64,000 nt of DNA from Acidobacteriota bacterium (GTDB lineage Bacteria; Acidobacteriota; Terriglobia; Acidiferrales; UBA7541), in assembly GCA_003223215.1 (NCBI GenBank), contig QHYH01000129.1:29394-93393 (forward strand), given 5' to 3'. This document shows, in pieces, positions 1 to 7,741 of this stretch. The number at the start of each line of letters is the position of its first letter. Position 1 is the first letter of the stretch. Below the pieces are notes generated by a model. The model ran no database searches. It was not told where the DNA came from and saw only the letters and a program-made list of their open reading frames with translations. The position numbers and the translations under genes are program-made.

Positions 1-307
1 GAATCTTCGGCGGGGTGCGCTCCAACTCCATCACCCGGCTGTGAATTTGCGCGAGCATCTCGCGGCGGGCCATCTGGTCGGCCAGCTTCAAATACGTCTC
101 CTCGAGCGAGCGCCCGAAGCTGCGCACTCCGTAGCCGTACTGCCGGATATTTTTGCGTTCGGTTTCGTTGAGGATGTGCCGGATGTAGGCCCGCGTGTAG
201 CCGTAAGGCTCCACCACGGTGACGAAGTCTTCAATCAGCTTCTCGTAGAAGACGTTGTTTTCCCAAAGTGTATCGTCTGCGTCGATCAGCAGTGTGTATC
301 GTCGCAT
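1..307 (-). CDS. HAD-like hydrolase, 3' end cut off by window edge
   Basis: The 102 visible residues open with MRRYTLLIDADDTLWENN, in which DADDT (residues 9-13) is the DxDxT nucleophile motif I of HAD phosphatases (Asp9 nucleophile, Asp11 acid/base). The following helical stretch would be the start of a cap domain. The reading frame stays open to base 1, so motifs II-IV lie outside the window. ATG at 307 is the first start after the upstream region. HAD enzymes usually dephosphorylate small metabolites; the substrate cannot be told from this fragment. Family call is firm, function open. Confidence 0.8.
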   Translation of the reverse strand, partial: MRRYTLLIDADDTLWENNVFYEKLIEDFVTVVEPYGYTRAYIRHILNETERKNIRQYGYGVRSFGRSLEETYLKLADQMARREMLAQIHSRVMELERTPPKI

Positions 308-434
308 TAGCTCTGACGATTCGCAGCGGCAGCGCCGCGGACCGTTCCCCCGCCTCGTTTCTGCCCTCTTTAGTCTAACAGCCGAAGGGCGTCTTCGGCG
401 ATGGCGGCCGCAGCCGCCGGTTTGCCGAAATACT

Positions 435-686
435 CTACTGGACGATCGTCTCGAGCGCGCGCGTGAAGCGGGCATCCATTAAGGGCACCCGCCGCACCAT
501 CGCAACGCAAACTCTGTCGTAGGCGCGGTCGCAAAGCTTGCTGACATGGTCGAGCGCTTCGATGTGCTCCACGGTCGATTCGCCGCGCGCCAAAAACGCC
601 TTTTTGAAGAGCCTCCGGCGCGCACGCGGCCTGCGCCGGACCTCGCCGAGAGCAACAGCACTCGCGGTTTGCCGGTTTTCTGGAAG
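435..686 (-). pseudogene. Possible decayed coding remnant, about 80 codons without a start
   Basis: On the minus strand an open frame runs from a stop at 687-689 to TAG at 435-437 and reads like a real C-terminus (for example KKAFLARGEST and AMVRRVPLMDARF). It has no ATG or GTG near its beginning; the first ATG is deep inside. It follows the small gene at 708-935 on the same strand, and the next upstream stretch has no matching frame. I read it as the tail of a gene that lost its 5' part, or of one with an upstream frameshift. The family is not recognised. It may also be chance. Confidence 0.3.
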
Positions 687-707
687 TTAGCAGACTTCGA
701 GACGGCA

Positions 708-935
708 TCAAGAGGCCTTGCGTTGCCCGGTGGCGAGCCGTTCCAGGATGCCGCGGCCAAGCTTTTGCAGTTCGCCGAAGCGCGTCAAGTAATCCTGGAA
801 ATCGTGGTTCAGCAGTTGTGCCTGGCTGGCCTCCAATTTCGTTCGCAGAATCATGTCGCGCAATTTTACCGGGTGCGGGAGCAGCGCGTCTTCCTGGAGC
901 TCTTCGAGGGCCAGGTTAGGATCGTAGTGGTACAT
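708..935 (-). CDS. Small protein of unknown function, 75 aa
   Basis: Start ATG at 933-935 has a GAGGG ribosome-binding site 7 bases upstream, which favours it over the longer open frame reaching 1025. The product begins MYHYDPNLALEELQED and is amphipathic and helical, with charged residues spread evenly, no signal peptide, no membrane segment and no cysteines. It lies downstream of the PilZ gene at 1038-1373 on the same strand with a gap of about 100 bases and could share its transcript. No family recognised. Confidence 0.5.
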   Translation of the reverse strand: MYHYDPNLALEELQEDALLPHPVKLRDMILRTKLEASQAQLLNHDFQDYLTRFGELQKLGRGILERLATGQRKAS

Positions 936-1037
936 GGTTCCCTCAACGGCAGACAAATGGAACGTACAAACCCCATTGTACTCATGCCCGGGAGCAGAAG
1001 AGAAACGATTCGAGGAATAGAGCAATCCGCCGCCGGC

Positions 1038-1373
1038 TCAGGCCGCGGTGGCGGTTGCGGGAATGAATTCGTAACGTGCGATCTTGGCCGCGATCCCGGC
1101 GCGGCCGCTTTCCGTTGCTTCGACGCGAACAATTTCTCCCTGGCATCGAATATGGACGTCGCCCGACTGCGTCACCTGCTGGGGAAGGGTGATGACGAAT
1201 TCAATTTCGCTTCCGACTGTGAAGTCCGCCTCCGCGAGGAAGTACAAGCCGCGATAGCTGAGATCTCGCGTGCGCGCCACGAGTTCGCGCCCCTTCGCTT
1301 CGCGGGACAACACTCGCATCGGAAGATTCATGTTAAATCGCCGCGCTTCACGGCGTTCCGATCCATCACTCAT
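1038..1373 (-). CDS. PilZ-domain protein, probable c-di-GMP receptor
   Basis: A 111-residue single-domain protein. Both c-di-GMP signature elements are present: an arginine-rich RxxxR motif at residues 8-12 (in RREARRF) and DLSYRG at 37-42, matching (D/N)xSxxG. The rest is the beta barrel. PilZ proteins bind cyclic di-GMP and pass the signal to motility, exopolysaccharide or transcription targets; with no fused output domain it would act by protein contact. ATG at 1373 is chosen because a G-rich Shine-Dalgarno (GGGGG) lies about 8 bases before it; an open frame extends to 1415. A broken second PilZ copy lies on the other strand just upstream. Confidence 0.85.
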   Translation of the reverse strand: MSDGSERREARRFNMNLPMRVLSREAKGRELVARTRDLSYRGLYFLAEADFTVGSEIEFVITLPQQVTQSGDVHIRCQGEIVRVEATESGRAGIAAKIARYEFIPATATAA

Positions 1374-1529
1374 CAATAACCCCCGCAGCTCAAGGATTTG
1401 GCGCAAAGCTAGCATTCAGCAAGGCAAGTTTCAACGCGAAAATCCAACAATTTTGTCCTAGTACGAGGTCTTGTCGTATTCGCCACGAGAAGCCTATACT
1501 TTCCTCAATGCCGTCCGAGGGCAGTACTG

Positions 1530-2146
1530 TAACTCTAGAAGCCCAAGCGCTTCCCGGCCCGTTTGCGGTGGACCACGCCTTTGGGCCAGAAAATCGAATT
1601 AGCGGAGACGAGCGACGTTTCCCGCGGCGGCCTGCTCGTTCCCAGCCCGGAGTTTCATGCTGCGGGCGTCGAGTTCTGGGTAACCTTTCCCTATAACTCC
1701 CTATAACCCTTCGCTCGGGGACGGCCAGCCCGAAGTACTGGCCCGCGTCGTGCGCTGCGTCACCTCCTCAGGGGTATCACACCTCTGTTGCCGCTCCTTT
1801 CGTCCTGGCCATGCATTTCCTTGGGCCGGCTCGAACCAACGGAAATCGCACGCGACCTGTTCGGGAGCGGCGCGGCAGCCCTCGCCGTTTGCTCGCTGTT
1901 CCCATTCGTGTGCGCCCGGAGCAGGTTCCGGGGTTTGAAGAAACCATGTCCTTGATTTTTCCGCAAGAGGCATGCGCTTTCGCAGTTATCGCGAATATAC
2001 AGAGGGTGAGGTCCTCGGAATCACCTTCGAAGCCCCCTCTCCGGCCGCTGGCCAGGCCCGGTTGAGTTTCGCGCGAAGGTCGTGCGTGTTTTTCCCGCAG
2101 CCGACGGCGCTTGGCTGGACGTTGGCGTCTGCCGAGCAACTTAGCG
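1530..2146 (+). pseudogene. Degraded PilZ-domain gene with several frameshifts
   Basis: No single frame is intact, but pieces of a PilZ protein read in order. From about 1545 a frame gives KRFPARLRW (RxxxR) and then ETSDVSRGGLL ((D/N)xSxxG), and stops at TAA about 1705. A second frame then gives QPEVLARVVRCV, typical of the last PilZ strands. From about 1970 MRFRSYREYTEGEVLGITFE is followed in yet another frame by EFRAKVVRVFPA near 2070. At least three frame changes are needed. Both c-di-GMP motifs survive, so decay may be recent. The borders are approximate. Confidence 0.55.
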
Positions 2147-2206
2147 TCTCATTCAACATTTTTCCTTCGATGCGCTACACTCAGAAAAAAACTCACGGGC
2201 GCATCC

Positions 2207-2872
2207 ATGACTGCTTCCCACAATTCCCGCAATTTCTTTTTGGAAGGCCCTGCCGGCCGCCTGGAAGCGATTCTCTGGACGCCCTCCGCCCCGGCGCGCC
2301 ACCGGCCCCGGCTCGCGGCCGTCGTTTGCCATCCCCATCCTTTGTTCGGCGGGACCATGCACAACAAAGTGGTTTACCAAGCCGCGAAGTCGCTCGATTC
2401 GCTTGGCCTCCCCGTGCTGCGCTTCAATTTTCGCGGCGCGGGCCTGAGCGCGGGCAAACATGACCGCGGAGTTGGCGAGCAGGACGACCTTCGCGCCGCG
2501 CTCGATTTTGTCGCGAAACAATTTCCCGCCGTACCCGTCTTGTTGGCGGGATTCAGCTTTGGCTCTTGGGTGGGGCTGCGCGTCGGCAGCGAAGACGGCC
2601 GAGTGTCCCACCTCGTTGGTTTGGGCGTTCCGGTGAATAGCTCGGACTTCTCTTTCCTCAGGTCGTCGACAAAGCCCAAGCTCTTCGTCCAGGGAAGCGC
2701 CGACCAGTTCGGCGCGGTCGAAAAAGTCACGCGTCTCGCTGCGTCATTACCCGGTGAGAATCGTCTTGTCGTTGTGCAAGGCGCAGACCACTTTTTTTCT
2801 GGCAAGCTCGACCAACTCGACGCCGCCATTACCACTTGGTTGGAAACGAGCGTTTTCCGGCCGAGGCACTAG
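2207..2872 (+). CDS. Alpha/beta hydrolase (COG2945-like)
   Basis: 221 residues. The pattern HPHPLFGG at 42-49, nucleophile elbow GFSFGS at 115-120 (Ser117), acid in GSADQF (Asp166) and catalytic histidine in GADHFF (His195) gives the full Ser-Asp-His triad in the compact form seen in COG2945 hydrolases. No signal peptide, so cytoplasmic; substrate unknown, probably an ester or thioester. ATG at 2207 is preferred to the longer frame from 2111 because family homology begins right after it. It converges with the aldo/keto reductase gene 33 bases away. Confidence 0.88.
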   Translation: MTASHNSRNFFLEGPAGRLEAILWTPSAPARHRPRLAAVVCHPHPLFGGTMHNKVVYQAAKSLDSLGLPVLRFNFRGAGLSAGKHDRGVGEQDDLRAALDFVAKQFPAVPVLLAGFSFGSWVGLRVGSEDGRVSHLVGLGVPVNSSDFSFLRSSTKPKLFVQGSADQFGAVEKVTRLAASLPGENRLVVVQGADHFFSGKLDQLDAAITTWLETSVFRPRH

Positions 2873-2905
2873 GTCCGTTTTGCCATTCCCTCGGCGCCTC
2901 GCTCT

Positions 2906-4015
2906 TCACGCGCTTTCGCCGCGGGCAAACAGCTTGCCAAAATCTTCGACCGTCGCCGGAGCTACGTTGACCATCCGCGCATTGGCCTTCACGTGCTCCA
3001 CGCGCGACATGCCCACCAGAGCGGCGGTGATCCCGGGCGCGGACCGCGCGAATTGCAGCGCGCGCTCGGCAGCGTTCTCGAGGCCGAAGGCTTCGGCAAC
3101 GACCTCCGGCAGGTTGCGCGCAAGCTGCCCCTGCAAAAGCGACGCGCTTGCGATTACCGTAATGTCGAGATCGCCCGCCAGTTCCACCAAAGTGCGCCCG
3201 CGTTCCCGCAGAATCTGATTTCCCAGGGTGAGGGCTTCGGGCATCCCCAAATTGAAGGGGAGCTGCACGAACCGGAAGTGATGCATCCCGCCGGCAATTT
3301 CCTGTGCCGTCTGCGCGATGTCGGCAAGTTGCATCGCATCTTCCGCGCGTGGATCTCGCCGGAACCCATTCCATGTGGCCACGCCGTAGTATCGAATTTC
3401 CCCAGCTGCCACGGCGGATTCCAGAAATTCGAAGGCCGTGCGCAGTCGATCGAGAAATTCCGGCTTGGCGATTTCCGATAGCTGTGTCTCGGGATTGTGC
3501 AGGTAATAGACGTCCAGGCATTCCACACGCAGATTTTTCAGGCTGCGGCCAAGCTGGTCTTTCAGGAATTTCGGCGCCATGCAATGGCTGCCCGCGGCAA
3601 GATCTTTCGCGGTGAAGATCCCTGGCTGGATGTACTCGCGGAAGAAATATTCGTTGGCGTCGGCGGGCATGGAGCCGTCGGGCGTCAGATAGCCGCCCTT
3701 GGTCGCGAGCACGAGTTCTTCCCGGGAAAACCCTTTTGCCGCAAGTTGCTCGAGCGCCGCGCCGATGCTGCGTTCGCTGCGCTGAAAGCGATAATTGATG
3801 GCGCTGTCGAAGAGGTTGATTCCGCTTTCTGCGGCGGCGACGACCGCAGCGGTGTAGGCTTCATCGGTCATTTTGTCGGGCTGCCCGAGGTACGTCCCGA
3901 GGCCCAACGAGGAGAGCAGCATTCTCTGGGCTTCCCGGAAATGGCCGGAGGCCGCGCGCGCGGCAAACCTCTGGGCGTAGCGCCTGGTTCCTTCTTTCGT
4001 GGCGGATTTGGTCAT
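2906..4015 (-). CDS. Aldo/keto reductase
   Basis: 369 residues with the AKR catalytic tetrad in order: Asp70 (FDSA), Tyr75 (NYR), Lys106 (ATKGG) and His173 (YLHNP). The C-terminal part carries the NADPH-binding region of the TIM barrel (ITAALVGMS). It is longer than the usual 280-330 residues, with an extra stretch between Lys and His. Its ATG overlaps the stop of the UvrC-like gene by four bases (ATGA at 4012-4015), so the two are translationally coupled. The carbonyl substrate cannot be named. Confidence 0.9.
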   Translation of the reverse strand: MTKSATKEGTRRYAQRFAARAASGHFREAQRMLLSSLGLGTYLGQPDKMTDEAYTAAVVAAAESGINLFDSAINYRFQRSERSIGAALEQLAAKGFSREELVLATKGGYLTPDGSMPADANEYFFREYIQPGIFTAKDLAAGSHCMAPKFLKDQLGRSLKNLRVECLDVYYLHNPETQLSEIAKPEFLDRLRTAFEFLESAVAAGEIRYYGVATWNGFRRDPRAEDAMQLADIAQTAQEIAGGMHHFRFVQLPFNLGMPEALTLGNQILRERGRTLVELAGDLDITVIASASLLQGQLARNLPEVVAEAFGLENAAERALQFARSAPGITAALVGMSRVEHVKANARMVNVAPATVEDFGKLFARGESA

Positions 4016-5196
4016 GACGCTCCTTCGGGCGGCGGCTGGGGCCCCGGCGCCGGGTTTTTTGCCGGCTCGCTTTCCCCTCGAGCGAGCAAACGCGAACAGG
4101 CTCGAAGAATCCTACGATAAGGCCAGTCCTTTTCCCGAAACAAAATCTCGCCTTCGCGCGGCTTGCTGTAAAACCAGCGGGAGACCAGCGACAAGTCCTC
4201 GGCAAGATCGCCGTTCGTCGCGTTGCCAGCCGATTCCAGATAGTCGCGGAAGATTTGCTCGGCCGACCGCGGCTGGCTGGCGATTTCCCCAAAACGAACA
4301 AAGAGCGGCTCCGCCAAACGGCCACCGTCGACGGCGAACACCCCGATCGTTTGCTCCTCTGCCGTACGCTGTAGAATCACCGCGTGCAAATCCTGGATCC
4401 GTCGCGTGATCTCCGGGCGTCCGCGCAAGACTTCGTCCAGCTTCTCTACTTTTTTGTGCAGCGTTCGAGCGCGCTCGAAATCCAGCTGCTCGCTGGCCCT
4501 TTCGCGCTCTTGTTCGAAAGCGGTTCTCAATGAGCCGCCGCTCGTCTCCAGGAACTCGACCAGGCGGTTCACCTCCACGTCGTATTCTTCTTTCGTGCAG
4601 CCGGAAAAGCAGGGCGCCAGGCACATTTTCATTTCGGAATAGATGCAGCCCGGAAACGTGGGATCGCGGCGAATCTTGATCTGGCAGCGCCGAACTTTAA
4701 AAAAATCCAGAACGCGTTCGGCGAACGCCTCGGCCGCGCGGCGGGAAGGGAAGGGGCCGTAGTAAGAACCTCCGGCTGGCCGGCCGTCCCCATCCAGCCG
4801 GATTTGGCGCGTCACGTAGCAGCGCGGGTAGGCATGGGGCAAATTTACCTTCAAAACGGTAGGCGGGCGCAAACGCATCAGATTTCTATAGCGTTTGGGG
4901 AACCGCTGTCTGGCCTGCCGATAGAAGGTAAGCGTTTGCTCGAACCGCGAGCCGGTGAGCCGGTAGCGGACTCCACAGGCGAGGTCGCGCAGATTGAGCC
5001 GCTTGCTCGCGGGATTGGCCGGCCCCAGCAGCCGTTCCAAGCGGCGCCGCAGATTCTGCGTGCGAATCAGGAACGGCTCGGCCTTCCGGTCGCGCGGCTC
5101 GATCAGGCAAACCGCAGGGTGCGCCGGCAAAGCGGGGAAGAAGTCTTCCTCGGTCCGCGCCGCGTCAAATGCCAGTGCGCTGTCGAGTTCGAGCAC
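4012..5196 (-). CDS. UvrC-like protein with degenerate GIY-YIG region and no C-terminal nuclease
   Basis: 394 residues against about 600 for UvrC. Residues 22-60 align with the GIY-YIG domain but the diagnostic GVY and YVGK residues are replaced (PAVCLIE, PFLIRT), so incision activity there is unlikely. The middle keeps the YYGPFPS segment and four cysteines at 171, 184, 192 and 196 with nearly the spacing of the UvrC [4Fe-4S] ligands, then a UVR (UvrB-interaction) helix pair near 225-260 (LDFERARTLHKKV). The C-terminal RNase H-like nuclease and helix-hairpin-helix are absent. Start is GTG at 5196; an AGGAG abuts the start codon, so the start is not certain. Coupled to the aldo/keto reductase. 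Confidence 0.8.
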   Translation of the reverse strand: MLELDSALAFDAARTEEDFFPALPAHPAVCLIEPRDRKAEPFLIRTQNLRRRLERLLGPANPASKRLNLRDLACGVRYRLTGSRFEQTLTFYRQARQRFPKRYRNLMRLRPPTVLKVNLPHAYPRCYVTRQIRLDGDGRPAGGSYYGPFPSRRAAEAFAERVLDFFKVRRCQIKIRRDPTFPGCIYSEMKMCLAPCFSGCTKEEYDVEVNRLVEFLETSGGSLRTAFEQERERASEQLDFERARTLHKKVEKLDEVLRGRPEITRRIQDLHAVILQRTAEEQTIGVFAVDGGRLAEPLFVRFGEIASQPRSAEQIFRDYLESAGNATNGDLAEDLSLVSRWFYSKPREGEILFREKDWPYRRILRACSRLLARGESEPAKNPAPGPQPPPEGAS

Positions 5197-5281
5197 TCCT
5201 GTCAGGATACTACGACAAACCTTGCGGTGCTCCCGGGGGCGTCGAGGTTAACGGACGATGGCGCAGGACCTCTGGCGGCGA

Positions 5282-6424
5282 TCAGGAGCGCAAGACCCAG
5301 GAAGAAATGACCAGACGCTGGATTTCGCTGGTCCCTTCGTAGATTTCGGTGATGCGCGCATCGCGGTAGTTGCGCTCTACCGGGTATTCGCGGCTGTAGC
5401 CGTTGCCGCCGTGGATCTGAATCGCTTTGTGCGCGACGCGCGTGGCCATTTCGCTGGCAAACAGCTTGGCGAGGGCGGCGTCCATGGTGAAGCGGGCGCC
5501 GGTGTCCTGTTTCCATGCGGCTTTGCGGTTGAGCAGGCGGGCCGCGTCAATTTCCGTGCTCATATCCGCCAGCATGAATTGAATCGCCTGAAACTGCGAA
5601 ATGGGATGGCCGAACGCCAGGCGTTCCTGCGAGTACTTTAGCGCGGCTTCGAACGCGCCCTGTGCGATGCCGGTGGCTTGCGCGGCGATGCCGACGCGCC
5701 CGCCATCGAGCGTCGCAAGCGCTATCTTGTAGCCCTCGCCTTCGTTGCCGATGCGATTCGCGACCGGTACCGCGCAATCGGTAAAGATCAACTCACAACA
5801 GGCGGTGGCGTGAATCCCGAGCTTTTTTTCTTCTTTGCCTACTTGGAATCCCGGTGTTCCTTTTTCCACCACGATTGCAGTGATGCCTTTTTCCCCTTTG
5901 GCCGGGTCGGTATTCACGTACACGATCGCTGCGTCGGCCTCTCCGCCGCAGGTGATCCAAGCCTTCGTTCCGTTGAGAACATAAGCGTCGCCTTTCTTTA
6001 CCGCCCGGGTTTGCAGCGCTGCGGCGTTCGAGCCGGCCTGCGGCTCGGTGAGAGCATAACAACCGACTTTTTCGCCACGCGTGTAAGGAAGCAGGAATTT
6101 CTCCTTCTGTTCTTCGGTGCCGTAGCGGTGGATCGGATCGCCGTAAAGCGAATTCTGGACGGAAAGGATTACGCCGGTGGAGGCGCAACAGCGCGAAATC
6201 TCTTCGATGACGATGGTGTAGGCGACATAATCGAAGCCCGCGCCGCCCTCCTTTTCGGGAAACGGCACGCCGGTAAGGCCCAGTTGGGCCGCTTTTTGGA
6301 ACAAAGCGCGCGGAAAGCGCCCCGTCTCGTCGTGCTCCTTTGCCAGCGGGCGCACCTCCGATTCGGCAAACTCGCGCACGCTTTTCTGCACCAGTTTCTG
6401 TTCTTCCGTCAGTTCGAGGTCCAA
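5282..6424 (-). CDS. Acyl-CoA dehydrogenase
   Basis: 380 residues, the normal family length. N-terminal helical domain from LTEEQ, middle beta domain with CYALTEPQAGSNA (FAD/substrate loop) and C-terminal helical domain with IYEGTSEIQR, whose Glu363 is the catalytic base of short/medium-chain enzymes. It catalyses FAD-dependent alpha,beta-dehydrogenation of acyl-CoA, passing electrons to ETF; it resembles butyryl-CoA type enzymes. The start is TTG at 6424 with AGGAG nine bases upstream; no ATG fits the conserved N-terminus. It stands without other beta-oxidation genes. Confidence 0.93.
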   Translation of the reverse strand: MDLELTEEQKLVQKSVREFAESEVRPLAKEHDETGRFPRALFQKAAQLGLTGVPFPEKEGGAGFDYVAYTIVIEEISRCCASTGVILSVQNSLYGDPIHRYGTEEQKEKFLLPYTRGEKVGCYALTEPQAGSNAAALQTRAVKKGDAYVLNGTKAWITCGGEADAAIVYVNTDPAKGEKGITAIVVEKGTPGFQVGKEEKKLGIHATACCELIFTDCAVPVANRIGNEGEGYKIALATLDGGRVGIAAQATGIAQGAFEAALKYSQERLAFGHPISQFQAIQFMLADMSTEIDAARLLNRKAAWKQDTGARFTMDAALAKLFASEMATRVAHKAIQIHGGNGYSREYPVERNYRDARITEIYEGTSEIQRLVISSWVLRS

Positions 6425-6589
6425 CTTCGAGCGCTCCTGCCTCTCGCGAGCCCGGCGTTCCCACTATTTTAGCCCGAGTGGCCTGGCTTTACGGGTCTAA
6501 AGACCGGCCTTGGCAAACCGGAATAGAAATCCACGGGTCTTTCGGACCCGGCCTTTACCGAAGCAAAGCGCGGCCAAAGAAGCGACCGG

Positions 6590-7075
6590 TTAGGCCAGCG
6601 CTTTCGAAAGGCGTTCGTAGGTGGTCTTCAAATCTTCCGGATGCACGCGCGTTTCGCCGGTCACGGTCATGAAGTTCGAATCCCCAATCCAGCGCGGCAG
6701 CATATGCAGGTGCAAATGCCCGGCCACACCTGCGCCTGCCGCACGCCCAAGATTCATTCCGAGGTTCATGCCATCCGGCTTGTACTCCCCGCGGTAAACG
6801 GCTTCGACGCGCTGCGCCAGCAGCATCATTTCGCCCAGTGTTTCCGCGTCGCAAAGTTCCAGTTCCGCCACATGCGCGTACGGCACGATCAGCACGTGCC
6901 CTGAAGTGTAGGGAAAACGGTTAAGAATCACGAACGCTTTCGCGCCGCGATGAACGATCAGGGTCTCCGAATCTCTCTTCTTCGCGACGGCATCGCAAAA
7001 AATGCATTCCGGCGGCTGGCCTCCGGCCGCTTGAGCCATGTACTGGTAACGCCAGGGAGTCCACAGATAGTCCAT
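6590..7075 (-). CDS. HIT-family nucleotide hydrolase/transferase
   Basis: 161 residues beginning MDYLWTPWR. The histidine triad is HLHLH at 120-124 (HxHxHxx); His122 would be the nucleophile acting on the alpha-phosphate of AMP-linked substrates. CIFC at 24-27 is the common zinc pair of the Fhit/HIT branch. Such proteins hydrolyse Ap4A-like dinucleotides or AMP conjugates. ATG at 7075 has AAGGA nine bases upstream; the frame is open further to 7258 but runs into the HU gene. It follows HU on the same strand. Confidence 0.88.
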   Translation of the reverse strand: MDYLWTPWRYQYMAQAAGGQPPECIFCDAVAKKRDSETLIVHRGAKAFVILNRFPYTSGHVLIVPYAHVAELELCDAETLGEMMLLAQRVEAVYRGEYKPDGMNLGMNLGRAAGAGVAGHLHLHMLPRWIGDSNFMTVTGETRVHPEDLKTTYERLSKALA

Positions 7076-7205
7076 CGCGACGTTTCCTTTTGCCTGCCGA
7101 TAACGGCGCGCACCGGTTCGCCGGCAAGCCACATCCAGTGAGCAGGAAACTCTTTTCGGGCGGAGTCGGCAGAAGAGGGCGAAGGAGCCGAAGTCCCGGC
7201 GCTGA

Positions 7206-7544
7206 CTAACCGGCCTGCGAGTCTCCGGCGGCGGAATGAGCGGCGGCGTTATTGACAAAGTCTTTCAAGTCTTTGCTGGGCTTGAAATAGGGAATTTTCT
7301 TAGCCGGCACTTCGACTTTTTCTCCGGTCTTGGGATTGCGCCCCACGCGTCCGCGGCGCTCGCGCGTTCGGAAGCTGCCGAAGCCGCGAATCTCGATCTT
7401 TTCGCCCTTTTGCAAAGCGCCGATGATGCTCTCGAATATGGTCTCTACAATTGTTTCGGACTCTTTGCGCGGGAGCTCCGTCACGTTCAAAACTTCCTCG
7501 ATCAGGTCGGCCTTGGTGAGTGTCGATGTGCTTTGCTTGGTCAT
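7206..7544 (-). CDS. HU/IHF-family DNA-binding protein
   Basis: 112 residues. The N-terminal dimer helices (LTKADLIEEV) are followed by GFGSF at 54-58 and the DNA-inserting arm with the RNP tip at 69-71 (GRNPKTGE), then YFKPSKDLKDFVN. HU proteins bend and compact DNA as dimers. A short Ala/Gly-rich tail of about 15 residues extends beyond the core. ATG at 7544 directly precedes the conserved domain. The closest named subtypes are HupB and IhfA/B; which one cannot be decided here. Confidence 0.93.
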   Translation of the reverse strand: MTKQSTSTLTKADLIEEVLNVTELPRKESETIVETIFESIIGALQKGEKIEIRGFGSFRTRERRGRVGRNPKTGEKVEVPAKKIPYFKPSKDLKDFVNNAAAHSAAGDSQAG

Positions 7545-7709
7545 CTCGCTATGCCTCGTCGCGCAGTCCCGCAACGGACTGCCTAAGCTATCCCGCCCGC
7601 TTCACCTGCCTGGAGCGCGGTGCCGCGTAGGGGATTACAAGGGGCTGGCCTACCGCCGAATTGCTCCCCTTCCTATCATTAAAATGACCCACGGGTAAAT
7701 GAAATTATG

Positions 7710-7734
7710 AAAGCCGCGCCCAGGGCCGGGCTTC
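7710..7734 (-). terminator. Possible terminator after the S1 gene
   Basis: Just past the S1 stop codon the minus strand can fold AAGCC...GGCTT with an inner GCCC/GGGC, followed by TTTC and an AT-rich stretch. The stem is imperfect and the T-run short, so support is moderate. Confidence 0.35.
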
Positions 7735-7741
7735 CACTCAT

